From: Asaia sp003994335
GTDB lineage: Bacteria; Pseudomonadota; Alphaproteobacteria; Acetobacterales; Acetobacteraceae
DNA length: 64,000 bases
Assembly (NCBI RefSeq): GCF_037151175.1
Contig: NZ_JBBCOR010000006.1
Location: 1 to 64,000 of the forward strand
Direction of reading: 5' to 3'
Positions within the stretch are counted from its first letter, which is position 1, and every line of letters starts with the position of its first letter. The notes beneath the pieces are model-generated. The model saw only the letters and a list, made by a program, of their open reading frames with translations. It was not told where the DNA came from and searched no databases. Of this stretch, positions 16,818 through 24,977 are shown in pieces. Made by a program: the position numbers and the translations under genes.

Positions 16818-18479
16818 TCAGGCCTTGCTCACGCTGATCCAAACGGCCGCATTGGCGGGCAGCATCTTATCTTCCCCGATTTTATGACTCGCCACCAGAA
16901 TGTCACCGGGGGGGAGAGCGACCGGCTCATTCCCACAGTTCAGGACCACCCGAACGTCACCATTCGTGAACTCGACAACATTCTCGCGTGGCGCGGCCCA
17001 TTTCAGGACGCCCCTCCCGAGGTGGAATTTCTTGCGCTGGGTGAGAAGCGCGCGATAGAGGGCGAGGGTGGAATGGGGGTCCTTCTCCTCGACCGTGACG
17101 GCATAATCCTTGTAATGCTCCGGCTGGGGCAGCCATAATTCACCGCTTTCATTGAAGCCGAGTGAGGGGCCGTCTGCTTTCCATGGCATGGGAATACGAC
17201 AGCCATCGCGGCCGATTTCCTTCCCTTCGGTACGGAAGAAGGCCGGATCCTGCCGGTATTTCCGGTCTAGGGTCGTATGGTCGGGCAAGCCAAGTTCCTC
17301 ACCCTGATACAGCGTCGCCGATCCGGGCAAGCCGAGCGTCATGAAAATGACAGCCCGCGCACGACGCAGCCCGAGCGCTTCATTCGGCTGCTCATGGGCT
17401 GCATCAATACCCTGGGGGCGGGCACCCGCATCCTTGAGGCCCAGACGTGAGGCATGGCGCACCGTATCATGGTTGGACATGACCCAGGCCGTGATGGCGC
17501 CGACCTCGTGCATCGCCTCGAGTGAGTCGGTGATGATCTCGCGATATTTCGCGGCATTCCAGCGGCAGAGCAGATAATCGAAATTGAACGTCTGCTGCAT
17601 TTCATCCGGGCGCACATAGCGCGCGAGACGGGAGAGCGGCTTGACCCAGGCTTCGGCCACGAGCATCCGGTCGCCGGGATAGCTGGCCAGAAGCTTGTGC
17701 CAACTGCGATAGATGTCGTGCACCCCGTCTCGATCCCACATCGGCGCGTCACTGGGGGTCTTGTCGTCATCCTCGCCCACCATCGTGGCACGCTCGGTAT
17801 AGGGGGGCAGGCCTTTTTCCTTGATGAGGCCATGGGCAACGTCGATGCGAAAACCATCCACCCCGCGATCGAGCCAGAAGCGTAGCACGGACTCGAATTC
17901 GCTACGGACCTCTGGATTGTCCCAGTTCAGATCAGGCTGACAGCTATCGAAGAGGTGAAGATACCATTGGCGTAGCTTGCCATCCTTGCGCTCGGGCTCG
18001 CGTGTCCAGGCAATGCCGCCAAAAACGCTCTGCCAGTTATTCGGGGGCTCGTCGCCGCTCTTTCCCTTGCCGTCGCGAAACAGATAGCGCTCGCGTGCGG
18101 CGCTGCCGGGTTCCGATACCATGGCCTCCTTGAACCAGGCATGCTGATCGGATGTATGGTTCGGGACCATGTCTGCGATCACACGCAATCCATGGTCGTG
18201 CGCTTCCTTGATCAGCGCCTCGTAATCTTCGACCGTGCCAAAAAGTGGGTCGATCTTGCGGTAATCGGAAATGTCATATCCCGCATCGCCCTGGGGCGAC
18301 TGAAAGCAGGGGGAGATCCACAACGCATCGATCCCGAGTTTCTCGAGATAGGGCATGTGATCGATGATACCCGGCAGGTCGCCAATACCATCGCCATCGG
18401 AGTCAGCGAAAGAGCGTGGATAGACCTGGTAGATGACCGCGTCTTTCCACCAGAGAGGATGGGAACCGTTCTGTGTCAT
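16818..18479 (-). CDS. GH13 alpha-glucosidase / oligo-1,6-glucosidase
   Basis: A 553-residue GH13 enzyme. The N-terminal WWKDAVIYQVYPRSF is the usual start of oligo-1,6-glucosidases and trehalulose/maltose hydrolases. Catalytic residues are visible: the nucleophile Asp in GFRIDVAH (about 210), the acid/base Glu in LVAEAW (about 274), and the transition-state Asp in SNHDTVR (about 335). No signal peptide, so probably cytoplasmic hydrolysis of imported alpha-glucosides. I prefer ATG 18479 (MTQNGSH); the frame extends to a GTG at 18515. It lies 3' of the sugar-binding protein gene, separated by two strong hairpins, so co-transcription with attenuation is possible. Confidence 0.93.
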   Translation of the reverse strand: MTQNGSHPLWWKDAVIYQVYPRSFADSDGDGIGDLPGIIDHMPYLEKLGIDALWISPCFQSPQGDAGYDISDYRKIDPLFGTVEDYEALIKEAHDHGLRVIADMVPNHTSDQHAWFKEAMVSEPGSAARERYLFRDGKGKSGDEPPNNWQSVFGGIAWTREPERKDGKLRQWYLHLFDSCQPDLNWDNPEVRSEFESVLRFWLDRGVDGFRIDVAHGLIKEKGLPPYTERATMVGEDDDKTPSDAPMWDRDGVHDIYRSWHKLLASYPGDRMLVAEAWVKPLSRLARYVRPDEMQQTFNFDYLLCRWNAAKYREIITDSLEAMHEVGAITAWVMSNHDTVRHASRLGLKDAGARPQGIDAAHEQPNEALGLRRARAVIFMTLGLPGSATLYQGEELGLPDHTTLDRKYRQDPAFFRTEGKEIGRDGCRIPMPWKADGPSLGFNESGELWLPQPEHYKDYAVTVEEKDPHSTLALYRALLTQRKKFHLGRGVLKWAAPRENVVEFTNGDVRVVLNCGNEPVALPPGDILVASHKIGEDKMLPANAAVWISVSKA

Positions 18480-18592
18480 AGCCCTGCTTTCCATGAGGTA
18501 TGTCTCAAGGAACACCGCTGCAGACGCCGGGTTGGTGCAGTCACACTAAATTGCAGCCCGGGAGCGGGGCGGGCGCGAAAGCGGGAAGCACT

Positions 18593-18617
18593 GCCGCCCC
18601 CAGGAAGAGGGGGCGGC
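18593..18617. terminator. strong GC hairpin before the glucosidase gene
   Basis: A perfect 9-bp stem, GCCGCCCCC (18593-18601) with GGGGGCGGC (18609-18617), 7-base loop. On the minus strand it lies between the sugar-binding protein gene and the glucosidase gene. No T-tract, so termination is uncertain. Confidence 0.5.
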
Positions 18618-18657
18618 GTTGAAGCTCTCCAGCCTGTTCGCTGCCACGCATACCCGG

Positions 18658-18685
18658 TCGCTGCCGGGCAACGACCCGGCAGCGA
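18658..18685. terminator. 11-bp hairpin just after the sugar-binding protein gene
   Basis: TCGCTGCCGGG (18658-18668) pairs perfectly with CCCGGCAGCGA (18675-18685), 6-base loop, starting 6 bases after the stop codon (minus strand). Such structures after binding-protein genes often stabilise the upstream message and lower downstream expression; that role is inferred. Confidence 0.55.
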
Positions 18686-18691
18686 ATGGTC

Positions 18692-20005
18692 TTACTTCTG
18701 GTACCCGGCCTGACGGATCACGCGGTTGGTAGCAGCATTGGCGGCCGAGAGACCGGCATCCACGCTGGTCGATCCTGCCAGGATGGAGGCGATGGTCTGG
18801 CCCACCTGGGTGCCGATCCCCTGGAAGGGGGTGATGTCAACAAACTGGGCGCCGACATAGGGCCGCGGCTGAGCCGTCTGCCCCGAGGGGTTTGAGCTTT
18901 CGATGGCCTTCAGCACGAAGGAGGAGAAAGGCGCGACCTTCTGATACTCAGCTGACTGGTACGAGGAGCTGCGCGTGCCGGGCGGAATATTGACCCAGCC
19001 ATCGGTCTTCGCGACGAGCTGGATATACTCCTTGGAGGTCGCCCACTGGATGAACGTGCTTGCGGCCTCGGCATGGGTCGAGGATGCCGGAATCGCGAGG
19101 TTCCATGACCAGAGCCAGGTCGGCCCGCCCTTGAAGCTGCCCGTCGGCAGGGGCGCAAAGCCGACCTTGTCCGCCACGCTGCTCTGCTTGGGGTCATAGA
19201 CCGTGCCAGCGGCGCTGGTGGCGTCGACCCATATGGCGCAATGACCGGTTGCGAAAAGCGACAGATTTTCATTGAAGCCATTTGCGCTCGCGCCAGGGGG
19301 GCCGAACTGCTTGAGCAGCGAGCTGTAATAGCTGATGGCATTATGCCAGGCGGGGGTGTTGAGCGTGGGTTTCCAGGCCATGTCAAACCATTGGCCGCCA
19401 AAACTGGTCACCATGGTGGTAACGATGGTCATGTTCTCACCCCAGCCCGGCTTGCCGCGCAGGCAGATCCCATAGGTATCGGTCGCTTTGTCAGTCGTCT
19501 TCGTTGCGAAATCGCGTATCTGGTCCCAGCTCGGCGCCTCCGGCATGGTGATGCCGGCCTTGGCGAAGAGGTCCTTGCGGTAAAGCGTCATCACGCTCTC
19601 GGCGTAGAAAGGCAGGGCATAGACCTTGCCTTCATAGCTTACGCTCTCGCGCACCGGCGCGATGACGTCGTTGAGGTCATAGGCGGCGGGCAGATTATCG
19701 AACTTGTAGAGCCACCCCTGCTTGGCCCAGAGCGGTACTTCATAATTGCCGATTGTCAGGATGTCGAACTGCCCTGCATGGGTGGCGATATCGGTTGTGA
19801 CACGCTGACGCAGGACGTTCTCCTCAAGCGTGACCCAGTTGAGATGAATGTCGGGATGGGCCTTTTCGAATACCGAGGAAAGCTTGCGCATCTCGATCAT
19901 CTGCACGTTGTTCACGGTGGCAATGGTGAGCGTCGTATCAGCCTTGGCCTGGGCAGCGAGACCGAGCCCGAGGGCGACACTGGCCAGAAGCAGGGATTTC
20001 TTCAT
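18692..20005 (-). CDS. ABC transporter substrate-binding protein, polyol/sugar type
   Basis: A 437-residue periplasmic binding protein of the extracellular solute-binding family 1. A Sec signal peptide (MKKSLLLASVALGLGLAAQAKA, cleavage after AKA) is followed by the mature domain. Segments such as EENVLRQRVTTDIATHAGQFD and LPFYAESVMTLYRKDLF resemble sorbitol/mannitol-binding SmoE/MtlE proteins. ATG 20005 has AAGGA about 9 bases upstream; the open frame extends further, but upstream translation would destroy the signal peptide. No permease or ATPase gene is adjacent, so it must use components encoded elsewhere. The downstream neighbour is a GH13 glucosidase, which hints at an alpha-glucoside ligand. 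Confidence 0.92.
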   Translation of the reverse strand: MKKSLLLASVALGLGLAAQAKADTTLTIATVNNVQMIEMRKLSSVFEKAHPDIHLNWVTLEENVLRQRVTTDIATHAGQFDILTIGNYEVPLWAKQGWLYKFDNLPAAYDLNDVIAPVRESVSYEGKVYALPFYAESVMTLYRKDLFAKAGITMPEAPSWDQIRDFATKTTDKATDTYGICLRGKPGWGENMTIVTTMVTSFGGQWFDMAWKPTLNTPAWHNAISYYSSLLKQFGPPGASANGFNENLSLFATGHCAIWVDATSAAGTVYDPKQSSVADKVGFAPLPTGSFKGGPTWLWSWNLAIPASSTHAEAASTFIQWATSKEYIQLVAKTDGWVNIPPGTRSSSYQSAEYQKVAPFSSFVLKAIESSNPSGQTAQPRPYVGAQFVDITPFQGIGTQVGQTIASILAGSTSVDAGLSAANAATNRVIRQAGYQK

Positions 20006-20292
20006 TGAGGCAGTCCTTGGAAAATCATGTGCGATTTGGCGCGATGGCGAAGAATGAGAGCGTGCGCCCAAAACAGCCGGAATGGGGACAGTGACGGGTG
20101 CAGTCGGGCAGGGCGTGATGCCCCATGGGAGGCACCGCCACGTTCCAGCGGCTCAGCAACCGGAAGAAATGTAACAGGCAGGGCGTTGTCCGAGCCGCCT
20201 TCGGCCGATGGGAGATGCAACATCGAGAAGGGGCATTTCAGGCCTGAGCCTTGAGATGGGGCGCATGGGGGTCCGTCTGTCCGGTTCTTCAT
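20002..20292 (-). CDS. possible leader ORF upstream of the sugar-binding protein (uncertain)
   Basis: A 96-codon open frame that I do not recognise. Two things argue for translation: AAGGAG lies 8 bases before its ATG, and its stop overlaps the start codon of the binding-protein gene as ATGA. Against it: the composition (Pro, Ser, Gly, Arg, His rich, no clear hydrophobic core) looks like non-coding GC-rich DNA. It could be a leader peptide coupling translation to the binding protein, or chance. Confidence 0.25.
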   Translation of the reverse strand: MKNRTDGPPCAPSQGSGLKCPFSMLHLPSAEGGSDNALPVTFLPVAEPLERGGASHGASRPARLHPSLSPFRLFWAHALILRHRAKSHMIFQGLPQ

Positions 20293-20557
20293 ACGGCACT
20301 CCTTGCGGAATGCGTTCCCTCACGCTGTCACCCTTTCCGGTAAATAACAAGAAGATGACAATGCCGTAACATGAATGTGTTAAGCATGACACGTACGCTT
20401 TCGCCGGCGGGCCCCTGGAGCGGCAAAGATGGTAGAGTTTCTGTAACAATACATACACTCTGTAGTGCTTTGGCCCTAGTTCTCCGCATTCTTCTTGCTA
20501 GAGATCGGTCATAGGCATCGAGTTGGGTGTCTTTGCAAATATAGGAAGAAGACGAGC
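20293..20557. other. divergent promoter region
   Basis: About 265 bases between the start of the sugar-binding protein transcript (minus strand) and the Spy-like gene (plus strand), AT-richer than the flanking genes at 20340-20560. It must carry both promoters; I see no clear operator palindrome. Confidence 0.45.
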
Positions 20558-21103
20558 ATGATCTCGAAAAAGACTTTCTGCCTGCTGGCTCTTGCTGCGG
20601 CACCTTCTTTCATGGCGCTGGCTCATGCCCATGGTCCGGCCCCCGCCCCGGGACCGGTCGGTCCCGTTCCGCCACCGCCTGGTCATATGGGCATGATGCC
20701 GCCGCCACCGCTCATGGGACTACTGCGCGGGGTCGATCTGACCAAGGAGCAGCGCGACAAGATCCACACGATGATGCATGCGCATCGTCAGGAGCGACGC
20801 GAGGCAATGCATCAGCGTCGGGATCTTGATGGACAGATTGGCGCCCTGCTTCTGGCCAAAGGGCCGGTCGATAAGGCCAAGCTCGACGGCCTGATCAAGC
20901 AGAAGGAGGCGCTGAACGCCAAGGATGAGGAGGCCATGGCCGCCGATGCTGTCGCGATTCACGATGTGCTGACCCCGGAGCAACTCGACAAGGCCCGAAC
21001 GACACAGGCCAAGCTGGATGCGCTTGAGAGCCAGATCCGCGATCTGCTGCGTCCCCCCCATGCCAAGAATGTGGCAGACAAGGATGACGACGACGCTCCC
21101 TGA
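20558..21103 (+). CDS. Spy/CpxP-like periplasmic protein with LTxxQ motifs
   Basis: A 181-residue exported protein. The signal peptide ends near ALAHA; a Pro/Gly/Met/His-rich linker follows (about 25-55), then a helical domain with two LTxxQ motifs (LTKEQ and LTPEQ) typical of the Spy/CpxP/heavy-metal-sensor family of periplasmic chaperones and stress sensors. The acidic tail DKDDDDAP is unusual. ATG 20558 has AGGA about 12 bases upstream and restores the signal peptide; the frame is open to 20495. It stands alone between two transcription units. A periplasmic stress or metal-related role is inferred from the family. Confidence 0.85.
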   Translation: MISKKTFCLLALAAAPSFMALAHAHGPAPAPGPVGPVPPPPGHMGMMPPPPLMGLLRGVDLTKEQRDKIHTMMHAHRQERREAMHQRRDLDGQIGALLLAKGPVDKAKLDGLIKQKEALNAKDEEAMAADAVAIHDVLTPEQLDKARTTQAKLDALESQIRDLLRPPHAKNVADKDDDDAP

Positions 21104-21124
21104 GCGGCTTCCATTTCATGATGA

Positions 21125-21145
21125 GCCCGGGGGTATTCCCGGGGC
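21125..21145 (+). terminator. hairpin after the Spy-like gene
   Basis: GCCCGGG/CCCGGGGC stem with one bulged base and a short TATT loop, 22 bases after the stop. Position fits a terminator; no T-tract follows. Confidence 0.4.
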
Positions 21146-21162
21146 TTGCTGATCGTTGCCGA

Positions 21163-21227
21163 GGGCAGGTGGCATCATTTGCGGCCTGTCTCTCCGTAGG
21201 TCCCGGTGCAGACCTCTTCACCTGCCC
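21163..21227. other. structured element of unknown function
   Basis: A perfect 9-bp outer stem, GGGCAGGTG (21163-21171) with CACCTGCCC (21219-21227), encloses a second stem AGGTC (21198-21202)/GACCT (21211-21215). It is 47 bases wide inside and sits between the Spy-like gene and the ffh promoter. I looked for the SRP RNA GGAA tetraloop and for glycine or TPP riboswitch cores on both strands and did not find them. Could be an RNA leader, a small RNA or chance. Confidence 0.35.
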
Positions 21228-21329
21228 ATGAGATGGATGGGTGACGCGTACGGGCTTCGCTCCCGCCGCTTGAGGGGGACAGTTCGCTCATGTTCCGTGA
21301 GGCGGTCAGAGGAGCGGTCCGGTTTTGCC

Positions 21330-21357
21330 TTGACTTTGCCGTCTCGCCCCTTTAGCT
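21330..21357 (+). promoter_or_regulatory. candidate ffh promoter
   Basis: TTGACT at 21330-21335 and TTAGCT at 21352-21357, spacer 16 bases. The -35 is good, the -10 weak. Transcription would start near 21364, about 70 bases before the ffh GTG. Confidence 0.45.
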
Positions 21358-21374
21358 CCCTGTCCAGATTTGAA

Positions 21375-21406
21375 ACGCCACCTCGCGAAGACTCGCGCAG
21401 TGGCGT
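21375..21406 (+). terminator. attenuator-like hairpin in the ffh leader
   Basis: ACGCCAC (21375-21381) pairs with GTGGCGT (21400-21406), with an inner CGCG/CGCG stem, followed at once by CTTTCTGTT. This is the best intrinsic-terminator shape in the region, yet it lies 27 bases upstream of the ffh start on the same strand, so it either ends an upstream transcript or attenuates ffh. Confidence 0.55.
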
Positions 21407-21432
21407 CTTTCTGTTGCTTATAAGGGTTCCAC

Positions 21433-22830
21433 GTGTTCGACACGCTTTCTGGCAAACTTTCCGGTGTATTTGAGGGTCTGTCCAAGCGCGGCAGGCTGTC
21501 CGAGGCGGATGTTGCCGAAGCGATGCGCGAAGTGCGTCTGGCCATGCTGGATGCCGACGTGGCCCTGCCCGTCGTGCGTGACTTCGTCAACAAGGTGAAG
21601 GAAAACTCCGTCGGGACTGAGGTGCTGGAAAGCATTTCTCCCGGCCAGGCCGTTGCCAAGATCGTCAATGACGCCTTGATCGAGGCGCTTGGCGGTGCGG
21701 GCAACGTGCCGCTGAACCTTGCGGCCGCAGCGCCTGTGCCGGTGCTGATGGTCGGTTTGCAGGGTTCGGGCAAGACCACGACCTCCGGCAAGATCGCCCT
21801 GCGTCTCCTGACGCGCGAGCGCAAGCGGGTTCTTCTCGCCTCGCTCGACGTGCAGCGCCCTGCCGCGCAGCTTCAGCTTCAGCAGCTTGCCGAGCGCGTC
21901 GGCGTGGGCTCGCTGCCGATTATTGCCGGTCAGCAGCCCGTCGAGATCGCCAAGCGCGCTCTCGAGACGGGGCGTCGCGAAGGCTATGATGTGGTTATTC
22001 TCGATACGGCAGGCCGTCTGTCGATCGACGAAGCCCTCATGCAGGAAGTGCGTGACGTGCGCGACGCGACCAGCCCGGTCGAGACGCTGCTCGTCGTCGA
22101 TGCCATGACGGGTCAGGACGCGGTAAATACCGCCCAGCGCTTCAACGAGGCAGTCGGCATTACCGGTGTCGTCATGACCCGTATGGATGGCGATGCGCGC
22201 GGTGGTGCGGCGCTCTCGATGCGTGCCATCACCGGCGCCCCTATCAAGCTGGTGGGTCTGGGCGAAAAGCTCGAGGCGCTGGACGATTTCTATCCCGAGC
22301 GTGTGGCCGGTCGTATTCTCGGCCTAGGCGATATTGCCGGGCTGGTCGAGAAGGCCAGCGAGACGCTCGATCACGAAGAGAGCGAACGCGTCGCCAAGAA
22401 GATGATGGCGGGCAAGTTCGATCTCGACGATTATGCCTCGCAGCTGCGTCAGATCGGCAAGATGGGCTCCATCTCCGGCATCCTCGGCATGCTGCCCGGC
22501 ATGGGCAAGCTCAAGGACAAGCTGGGCGATCAGGATCTCGATACCTCGATCTTCAAGCGCCATCAGGCCATCATTTCCTCGATGACCAAGGACGAACGCA
22601 AGACGCCCTCGATCATCAAGGCCTCTCGCAAGAAGCGTATCGCTGCCGGTTCCGGCACGACGGTTCAGGAGGTCAACAAGTTGCTCAAGCAGTTTGACGA
22701 CATGTCCACCATCATGAAGCGCATCAGCAAGATGGGCCTCGGTGGCATGAAGCAGATGCTTTCCGGTCTCATGTCGGGCGGTGCTCCCGGCGGGCGGCCC
22801 GGCGGTGGCTTTGGCGGCCCGCGTCGCTAA
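21433..22830 (+). CDS. ffh: signal recognition particle protein Ffh (SRP54)
   Basis: A 465-residue SRP GTPase with the standard NG-M layout: N-domain helices to about 85, G-domain P-loop GLQGSGKTTT near residue 112, DTAGR, TRMDGDARGG, and a methionine-rich M domain with the Gly-rich tail GGAPGGRPGGGFGG. It binds 4.5S RNA and signal sequences of nascent membrane proteins and docks with FtsY. The start is a GTG with AAGGG 6 bases upstream. It heads the block ffh-rpsP-rimM-trmD-rplS, and its leader contains an attenuator-like hairpin. Confidence 0.98.
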   Translation: MFDTLSGKLSGVFEGLSKRGRLSEADVAEAMREVRLAMLDADVALPVVRDFVNKVKENSVGTEVLESISPGQAVAKIVNDALIEALGGAGNVPLNLAAAAPVPVLMVGLQGSGKTTTSGKIALRLLTRERKRVLLASLDVQRPAAQLQLQQLAERVGVGSLPIIAGQQPVEIAKRALETGRREGYDVVILDTAGRLSIDEALMQEVRDVRDATSPVETLLVVDAMTGQDAVNTAQRFNEAVGITGVVMTRMDGDARGGAALSMRAITGAPIKLVGLGEKLEALDDFYPERVAGRILGLGDIAGLVEKASETLDHEESERVAKKMMAGKFDLDDYASQLRQIGKMGSISGILGMLPGMGKLKDKLGDQDLDTSIFKRHQAIISSMTKDERKTPSIIKASRKKRIAAGSGTTVQEVNKLLKQFDDMSTIMKRISKMGLGGMKQMLSGLMSGGAPGGRPGGGFGGPRR

Positions 22831-22880
22831 CCCCAACCGGCATGATTTTTACACCGTTTTCGACACTTTGGAGTTAATCA

Positions 22881-23216
22881 ATGAGCCTCAAGATTCGCCT
22901 TTCGCGCGCTGGTGCCAAGAAGCGTCCGTACTACCACATCGTGATTGCTGACAGCCGCAGCCCCCGCGACGGCCGTTTCATCGAAAAGGTTGGCGCGTAC
23001 AACCCGATGCTGCCTTCCGACCATGCCGACCGCATCCGTCTGAACGACGAGCGTATCAAGCACTGGCTGTCGAACGGCGCGCAGGCGACCGATCGCGTTG
23101 CCCGCTTCCTTGGCAATGCCGGCCTGATGGAGAAGCCCGTTTACAACGAGCAGCCCAAGCAGTCCGCGCCGAAGAAGCGCGCCCAGGAGCGTGCAGCCGC
23201 CAAGGCCGCAGCCTGA
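22881..23216 (+). CDS. rpsP: 30S ribosomal protein S16
   Basis: A 111-residue S16 protein. The N-terminus MSLKIRLSRAGAKKRPYYHIVIADSRSPRDGRFIEKVG is highly conserved, and the Ala/Lys-rich tail (about 90-111) is the extension seen in alphaproteobacteria. It is needed for 30S assembly. GGAG lies about 8 bases before the ATG. It is 50 bases after ffh and 31 bases before rimM. Confidence 0.98.
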   Translation: MSLKIRLSRAGAKKRPYYHIVIADSRSPRDGRFIEKVGAYNPMLPSDHADRIRLNDERIKHWLSNGAQATDRVARFLGNAGLMEKPVYNEQPKQSAPKKRAQERAAAKAAA

Positions 23217-23247
23217 GCCATAGACCAGGGATAGGCTTCAGCATTCC

Positions 23248-23832
23248 ATGACGACCGGCAGCGCCCCATTCGACGTATCGAAAGATATTCTGGTCGCGAC
23301 CGTGGGCAGGCCCCACGGCGTGAAGGGGCTCGTGCATCTCTTTGCGGCAACCGATGATCCGGCCTCTGTCGAGGAAATCGGGACGTTGCATGACGAGCGC
23401 GGGACAGTCTGGCGGGTGGAATGGCAGGGTCACGGCATTGCACGTCTGTTTGATGCGTCCGGCCGCCCCGTCACCGACCGGGATGAAGCTTCGCGCCTCG
23501 TAAACCTCAAGCTCTATGTCGGTCGGGACTGCCTGCCCGATACGGATGAGGACGAGTTTTATCATGCCGATCTGATCGGGCTGCGCGCCGAAACCCGCGA
23601 GGGTAAGGTTCTCGGCACGGTTGCGGTCATCCATGATTATGGCGCGGGTGTCAGCCTGGAAATCACGGCCGCAGAGCAGGGCGGCAAGGGGCAGGATCTG
23701 ATCGTGCCCTTCACCCATGCCTGCGTGCCGGAAATCCTGTTTGATCAGGGTCGGATCATCGTTGAGCCGCCGCATGAGGTGGAAGTCGAGGGTGATCTGT
23801 CGGGCAAGGACGATGTGGCGGTGCGCTCATGA
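23248..23832 (+). CDS. rimM: ribosome maturation factor RimM
   Basis: A 194-residue RimM. The N-terminal barrel carries VGRPHGVKGLVHLF, and the C-terminal PRC-barrel begins near EFYHADLIGL. It binds S19 and helps mature the 30S head. The stop overlaps the trmD start as ATGA, so the two are translated together. Between rpsP and trmD as in most bacteria. Confidence 0.97.
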   Translation: MTTGSAPFDVSKDILVATVGRPHGVKGLVHLFAATDDPASVEEIGTLHDERGTVWRVEWQGHGIARLFDASGRPVTDRDEASRLVNLKLYVGRDCLPDTDEDEFYHADLIGLRAETREGKVLGTVAVIHDYGAGVSLEITAAEQGGKGQDLIVPFTHACVPEILFDQGRIIVEPPHEVEVEGDLSGKDDVAVRS

Positions 23833-24530
23833 CCTGGCGCGCGGATATTCTCACCCTGTTCCCGGACATGTTTCCGGGGCCACTGGGGTTCTCCCTGGCG
23901 GGGCGGGCGCTTGAGGAAGGCGTCTGGTCCTTGGGTGTGCATGATCTGCGTGACTTCGGGCGTGGGCGTCATCGCGCCGTGGATGACACGCCATTCGGCG
24001 GTGGTGCGGGCATGGTGCTTCGGGCCGATGTGGTTGCCGAAGCGCTGGACTCGATCGAGGCCGATGGCCGTCCGGTCATCTACCCGACGCCGCGTGGCGC
24101 GCGCCTGACGCAGGCGCAGTCGCGCGAGTTTGCGTCGGGTGACGGGGTTGTGGTGCTGTGCGGGCGCTTCGAGGGCGTCGATGAGCGGGTTCTGGAGCGA
24201 CGCAATGTCGTGCAGGTTTCGCTTGGCGATTTCGTGCTCTCGGGCGGGGAGATCCCTGCCTATGCGCTGCTCGATTCCTGCGTGCGCCTCCTGCCCGGTG
24301 TGATGGGGTCCGAGCTGAGCGATGCCGAAGAGAGCTTCGGTGACGGTCTGCTTGAATACCCGCACTACACCAAGCCCGCCTCGTGGGAGGGCATGGACGT
24401 GCCGGACATCCTGCTTTCAGGACATCATGCTGCGATTGCGGCCTGGCGTCACGAGCAGGCCCGCCTTGTGACACAGGCCAGACGCCCCGACCTCTGGGCG
24501 GCCTATGCTGAAGCCAAGACCAACAGATAA
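23829..24530 (+). CDS. trmD: tRNA (guanine-N1)-methyltransferase TrmD
   Basis: A 233-residue SPOUT methyltransferase that makes m1G37 in tRNAs with G36. Key motifs are DDTPFGGGAGM, the knot sequence LCGRFEGVDER and GDFVLSGGEIPA. Length is normal for the family. It overlaps rimM by 4 bases and precedes rplS by 25 bases. Confidence 0.98.
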   Translation: MTWRADILTLFPDMFPGPLGFSLAGRALEEGVWSLGVHDLRDFGRGRHRAVDDTPFGGGAGMVLRADVVAEALDSIEADGRPVIYPTPRGARLTQAQSREFASGDGVVVLCGRFEGVDERVLERRNVVQVSLGDFVLSGGEIPAYALLDSCVRLLPGVMGSELSDAEESFGDGLLEYPHYTKPASWEGMDVPDILLSGHHAAIAAWRHEQARLVTQARRPDLWAAYAEAKTNR

Positions 24531-24555
24531 ATTTTCGTTTTCTCGGAGAAGTACC

Positions 24556-24936
24556 ATGAACATTGTCCAGCAGTATGAGGCGCGCGAAATCGAGCGTCTG
24601 ACCGCCGCCCGTCCGGTTCCCGAATTCCAGGCCGGTGACACCGTGCGCGTTGGCGTGCGCGTTGTCGAAGGCACGCGTGAGCGCGTCCAGGCCTATGAAG
24701 GCGTTGTGATTGCCCGTTCCAACAAGGGCCTGAACAGCAACTTCACGGTTCGCAAGATCTCGAACGGTGAAGGCGTTGAGCGTATCTTCCCGCTCTACTC
24801 CCCCTCCATCGCCGAGATCGCTGTTGTCCGTCGCGGCAAGGTGCGTCGTGCAAAGCTGTATTATCTGCGTGAGCGTAGCGGCAAGTCGGCTCGTATTGCC
24901 GAGCGTCCCCGTGACGTTGCCAAGACGGCTTCCTAA
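24556..24936 (+). CDS. rplS: 50S ribosomal protein L19
   Basis: A 126-residue L19: GDTVRVGVRVVEGTRERVQAYEGVVIARSNKGLNSNFTVRK and a C-terminal RRGKVRRAKLYYLRERSGKSARI. ATG 24556 has GGAGAA a few bases upstream and gives the conserved N-terminus; the open frame reaches back into trmD but is not used. Last gene of the ribosomal block; leuC begins 41 bases later. Confidence 0.98.
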   Translation: MNIVQQYEAREIERLTAARPVPEFQAGDTVRVGVRVVEGTRERVQAYEGVVIARSNKGLNSNFTVRKISNGEGVERIFPLYSPSIAEIAVVRRGKVRRAKLYYLRERSGKSARIAERPRDVAKTAS

Positions 24937-24977
24937 ATCAGGATAGTCGAAACCGGTTCATGACAAAGGAGAGTACG

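Noticed and set aside
21104..21432. 4.5S RNA (ffs) upstream of ffh
   Set aside because: The conserved GGAA tetraloop and GCAGC internal loop of SRP RNA are not present on either strand.
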